In this document: one piece after another, positions 34,503-37,189 of the stretch
Position numbering within the stretch: the first letter of the stretch is position 1
Layout: each line of letters opens with the position of its first letter
Assembly: GCA_934792465.1 (NCBI GenBank)
Contig: CAKVOK010000036.1
Span: forward strand, 1 to 37,189
DNA length: 37,189 nt
From: an uncultured Clostridia bacterium
GTDB lineage: Bacteria > Bacillota > Clostridia > RUG12999
Direction of reading: 5' to 3'
Notes under the pieces: model-generated
Databases searched by the model: none
Told to the model about the DNA's origin: nothing
The model's input: only the letters and a program-made list of their open reading frames with translations
Program-made: the position numbers and the translations under genes

Positions 34503-35063
34503 GTGTATCCGGATAAGGAAGAACGAAAACAGAATATGCTTGCTGTCATATTTAAAGTGTATGTGAGCAGGGGACTTGAAAATACAAGCATGAGAAATGT
34601 TGCAGGCGAGCTCAGAATAAATATTTCAAGTCTGTATGATTATTTCAAGTCGAAAGAAGAAATGGTAATTGAATGTGCGAAATTCTATATGGAACAGCTG
34701 AAAGACAAATTCAGCGAAGAATTTGCCTATATAGCACCGGATTTGAAAACAGAGGTTAAGAACGTTTTCAACATTCTTGTAAATGAAAAACGAAACTTGA
34801 GATTCATATATCAGGTTATTTCGAGCCCTATGTACGGAGAAAGGGGACGTGCGGAGCTGGAAAGGATATATCTCGAATATATGAAATATTCGGATAAGCT
34901 TGCAGCAGCATACGGCATAGACCCTGAAAGGTTTGAAGAAGCATTTCTTCTGTTTATTGCTACGGTACACGACTTTTGTCTGTGGGATAATGAGGATTTT
35001 GTTAATAAAAAATTAAAATGTATTTACTATCTGATTGATAAGGAGCTAAGCTTAAATGAATGA
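34503..35063 (+). CDS. TetR/AcrR-family regulator at the head of the exopolysaccharide operon
   Basis: Small regulator of 186 residues. Residues 1-60 form the TetR helix-turn-helix (GLENTSMRNVAGELRINISS then LYDYFKSKEEM). The rest is an alpha-helical ligand-binding domain I cannot assign to a ligand. The start is GTG 34503, with AAAGGGGG ending 8 bases upstream. It is the first gene after the invertible promoter, and its end overlaps the next start by 8 bases, so it is translationally coupled to the Wzz-type gene. It may repress or tune the operon or act on distant genes. No promoter is seen between site 3 and the start, so its expression should depend on inversion. Confidence 0.88.
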   Translation: MYPDKEERKQNMLAVIFKVYVSRGLENTSMRNVAGELRINISSLYDYFKSKEEMVIECAKFYMEQLKDKFSEEFAYIAPDLKTEVKNVFNILVNEKRNLRFIYQVISSPMYGERGRAELERIYLEYMKYSDKLAAAYGIDPERFEEAFLLFIATVHDFCLWDNEDFVNKKLKCIYYLIDKELSLNE

Positions 35064-35751
35064 ACGAGAAGAAATGATGCTTGAAGAGGATACTATAGAT
35101 TTAATAGAATTGCTTAAAGATATCTGGCATCATAAAATAATGATGATACTGCTGATGTTGGTATGTGCGGGAGCTATGTTTGCGAATATGACGTATCTCA
35201 CGGCAGATACATATACAGCCGAAGGGATTTTGTATATCAGCAACAAGAAAGAAGCGATGATGGATTATGAAGTAATTCAGAAGAATGATATAGACACATC
35301 AAGGTCGCTCAGTACAACATACATAGAGATATTGAAAACGGCATCGTTCATTGATGATGTTGCGGAAAACACGGAAAAATACACAGGCGAGCAGCTGAAA
35401 AAAATGGTCAAGATAGAATCGATAAACGAAACCGAGCTTTTGAGGATAACGGTGACGGCGGATAACGGATATGACGCATACAATATCGTAAATATAATAC
35501 TCGAAAAAGCGCCGAACAAGCTTACAGGGATATATAAGAACGGTGAAGTGGAGATAGTAGACCCGCCGAAATTCCCGGAAATGCCGGACGACAAGGGAGT
35601 TATAGTGAAAACCCTTATAGGAGCAGTGATAGGGTTGTTCCTCGGAGCGTTTATTGTATTCATCAGAAGCTTTTTTGATACGAAGGTCAGAAGTGCGGAG
35701 ATGGCGGCAAAGAGATATAACGTATCTGTTTTGGGAGAACTGCCGGAGTAA
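35056..35751 (+). CDS. Wzz/CpsC-type chain-length and kinase-modulator protein
   Basis: Membrane protein of 231 residues that should control polysaccharide chain length and activate the cytoplasmic tyrosine kinase encoded next. It has a first membrane helix near residues 33-52 (IMMILLMLVCAGAMFANMTY), an extracellular domain of about 130 residues, and a second helix near 180-200 (LIGAVIGLFLGAFIVFIRS) followed by a short cytoplasmic tail. The proline-rich PPKFPEMPDDKG just before the second helix is typical of the Wzz family. ATG 35056 has AGGAG 10 bases upstream and overlaps the regulator gene. The split of modulator and kinase into two genes is the Gram-positive arrangement (CpsC/CpsD, YwqC/YwqD). 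Confidence 0.92.
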   Translation: MNEREEMMLEEDTIDLIELLKDIWHHKIMMILLMLVCAGAMFANMTYLTADTYTAEGILYISNKKEAMMDYEVIQKNDIDTSRSLSTTYIEILKTASFIDDVAENTEKYTGEQLKKMVKIESINETELLRITVTADNGYDAYNIVNIILEKAPNKLTGIYKNGEVEIVDPPKFPEMPDDKGVIVKTLIGAVIGLFLGAFIVFIRSFFDTKVRSAEMAAKRYNVSVLGELPE

Positions 35752-35776
35752 AATAAAATGATTGGAGAAGCGGAAG

Positions 35777-36553
35777 ATGAGTCGAAAAAAGAAACTGGCA
35801 AAAGCGGAAAATGAAAGTCTGCGCCGTATAATAAATGACGAAACGGATTTTGAAACGGTTGAAACGTATAAATCAATCAGAACGAATATAATGTTTTCCA
35901 TGGCAAAATCCGAACAGGGAAAAGTAATAGTAATAACAAGCTCAATGCCGAACGAGGGCAAAACAACGGCAAGTATAAACCTGGCGATAACGTTCGCACA
36001 GATGGGGGCAAAGGTGTTGCTTATAGACTGCGACCTCAGAAAAGCAAGAGTACACAGGTATCTTGACATAGAACGGGGAAAAGGACTTACAAATGTGCTG
36101 TGCGGATTCGAGGAGTTTAATAAGGCAGTCAGAAGAAATGTGAGGGAAAACCTCGATTGTCTGACGAGCGGAGATATACCGCCGAATCCTGCGGAGCTGC
36201 TTGAAACACCGGAATACGGCAAGCTGCTTTCGGATCTTAAAGAAAAGTATGATTATATATTTGTGGATACGCCGCCCATAACGGTGGTAACGGATGCAGC
36301 AATTGCCATGAAGCAGAGTTCGGGAGCGATTGTTGTAATCAGACAGAATGTTACAAGCTTTGATTTGCTTGACGTGACAATGAATAATATAACAAAATCG
36401 GGTGCGAAGATGCTTGGGTTTATCGTACTCGGAACAGATGAAAAAACTAAGAAGTATTACGGAAAGAAGAAATACGGCTATAAATACGGTTACAAGTATA
36501 AATATTCATATAAGTATTCGTATAAATACGGAGATGATAAGCCCGGCGAGTAG
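35777..36553 (+). CDS. CpsD-type bacterial tyrosine kinase (BY-kinase)
   Basis: Cytoplasmic kinase of 258 residues that phosphorylates itself on a C-terminal tyrosine cluster and controls capsule or exopolysaccharide assembly. Walker A is SSMPNEGKTTASINLAI (about 56-72), Walker A' is VLLIDCDLRKARVH (about 80-95) and Walker B is YIFVDTPP (about 155-165). The tail is unusually rich, with about 12 Tyr in the last 35 residues in a repeated K-Y/G-Y/S-Y pattern. The start is ATG 35777 with GGAG 9 bases upstream; a TTG at 35762 is in frame but less likely. It should work with the Wzz-type protein upstream and be dephosphorylated by the product of the next gene. Confidence 0.94.
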   Translation: MSRKKKLAKAENESLRRIINDETDFETVETYKSIRTNIMFSMAKSEQGKVIVITSSMPNEGKTTASINLAITFAQMGAKVLLIDCDLRKARVHRYLDIERGKGLTNVLCGFEEFNKAVRRNVRENLDCLTSGDIPPNPAELLETPEYGKLLSDLKEKYDYIFVDTPPITVVTDAAIAMKQSSGAIVVIRQNVTSFDLLDVTMNNITKSGAKMLGFIVLGTDEKTKKYYGKKKYGYKYGYKYKYSYKYSYKYGDDKPGE

Positions 36554-36561
36554 GTGAGTGA

Positions 36562-37189
36562 ATGATAGACATACATACACATGCGCTTCCGGGAATCGAT
36601 GACGGTGCAAAGGACGAAGAGGAAAGCCTGAAGATGCTTCATGAGAGTTATGTGCAGGGGGTCGGAATGTGCTTTCTGACGCCGCATTGCGAGATTCATT
36701 CGGAAAGTGCAATAACTGAATTTGTTGAAAAAAGAGCGGAATGTTTTGAAAAATTGAAAAAGTATCTGAATGATGAAGAAGAAATTCCGGTGCTGAAGCT
36801 TGGTGCAGAGGTATATTGCGACCATGATATAAGCAGGCACGAGGATATAGACAAGCTGTGCCTTGAGGGAACGAACGATATTCTTGTGGAGTTTCCGCCG
36901 ATGGCGGTGTTTGAATGGCTGCCGGAATGTATTCACAATCTTAACGTGAGGAAGATGAGGGTAATTATAGCACATATAGACAGGTATCCGAAGTATGAGA
37001 AGATAATGGAAGAGCTTAGGGATATGAATATTGTCTATCAGATAAATGCTTCAAGACTGCTGACGATAAACGGAAGAAGGCTTGTACGCAGGATATTGCG
37101 GCATGACGAAAGATTTGTAGTTGCGTGCGATATGCACAATACGACGTCACGGCCGTGCAGAATGGGGAAGGCAAAGGAAACTGCGGCGA
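36562..37189 (+). CDS. CpsB/YwqE-type tyrosine phosphatase, cut by the window end
   Basis: PHP-fold, metal-dependent protein-tyrosine phosphatase that reverses the BY-kinase; 209 codons are visible and the gene runs off the window. Metal-binding and family motifs are MIDIHTHALPGIDDGAKDEE at the start, TPHCEIH (near 43), LGAEVYCD (near 92), AHIDRY (near 136, where AHPERY is more common) and CDMHNTTSRP (near 193). ATG 36562 follows AGGTGA a few bases upstream and lies 8 bases after the kinase stop. It completes the CpsB-CpsC-CpsD set, so glycosyltransferase genes are expected beyond the window. Confidence 0.9.
   Translation, partial: MIDIHTHALPGIDDGAKDEEESLKMLHESYVQGVGMCFLTPHCEIHSESAITEFVEKRAECFEKLKKYLNDEEEIPVLKLGAEVYCDHDISRHEDIDKLCLEGTNDILVEFPPMAVFEWLPECIHNLNVRKMRVIIAHIDRYPKYEKIMEELRDMNIVYQINASRLLTINGRRLVRRILRHDERFVVACDMHNTTSRPCRMGKAKETAA

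Noticed and set aside
1..37189. CRISPR array, rRNA or tRNA genes, riboswitches
   Set aside because: I saw no regularly spaced direct repeats, no tRNA-like cloverleaf with the T-loop consensus, and no recognisable riboswitch core when reading both strands by eye.

Overview
The window looks like the chromosome of a Gram-positive, S-layer-bearing member of the Clostridia, probably a polysaccharide-degrading gut organism. I base this on LplB/YtcP-type sugar ABC permeases, a YesM/YesN-type two-component pair, SLH-domain surface proteins, a CpsB/CpsC/CpsD-type exopolysaccharide module, strong AGGAGG-type ribosome sites and a moderately AT-rich sequence. A relative of Monoglobus or Oscillospirales would fit, but I cannot fix the taxon from sequence alone.

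Positions 1-27982 hold a carbohydrate-utilisation locus. After a truncated EamA-type transporter come a leftward response regulator and sensor kinase. They diverge from a tightly spaced rightward operon of about 24 kb: two ABC permeases, a heparinase II/III-family lyase, a lipoprotein solute-binding protein, five large exported proteins (two with SLH modules, two with beta-helices, one with Ig-like modules), a cytoplasmic GH28-like beta-helix protein and a GH88-type unsaturated glucuronyl hydrolase. A GH78-type alpha-L-rhamnosidase converges on the operon from the right (28086-30242). The set suggests that a uronate- and rhamnose-containing polymer is captured and cut at the surface, imported as oligosaccharides and finished in the cytoplasm. 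The divergent promoter region carries two 14-bp direct repeats exactly 21 bp apart, abutting the operon -35 box, which is the expected layout for an AraC-type activator. The response regulator (one-base frameshift at an A8 run) and the lyase (TGA at a position where I expect Trp) are both interrupted as assembled.

Positions 30300-33180 are mobile-element debris: an intact IS1634-like transposase with its own upstream terminator and promoter, decayed gene fragments, and a strong terminator.

Positions 33181-37189 contain the most interesting system. A tyrosine recombinase gene is followed by three copies of a 16-bp site (CATAAT-4 nt-ATTATG). The first overlaps the recombinase stop codon and points the same way as the second. 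The third is inverted and lies 281 bp further on. The segment between sites 2 and 3 holds a consensus extended -10 promoter (TTGACA-17-TATAAT) that now points left, away from the exopolysaccharide operon and antisense to the recombinase, plus a rightward terminator. Inversion would aim the promoter at a TetR-like gene and the downstream Wzz-type, BY-kinase and CpsB phosphatase genes. I read this as a recombinase-controlled phase switch for exopolysaccharide, captured in the OFF orientation.
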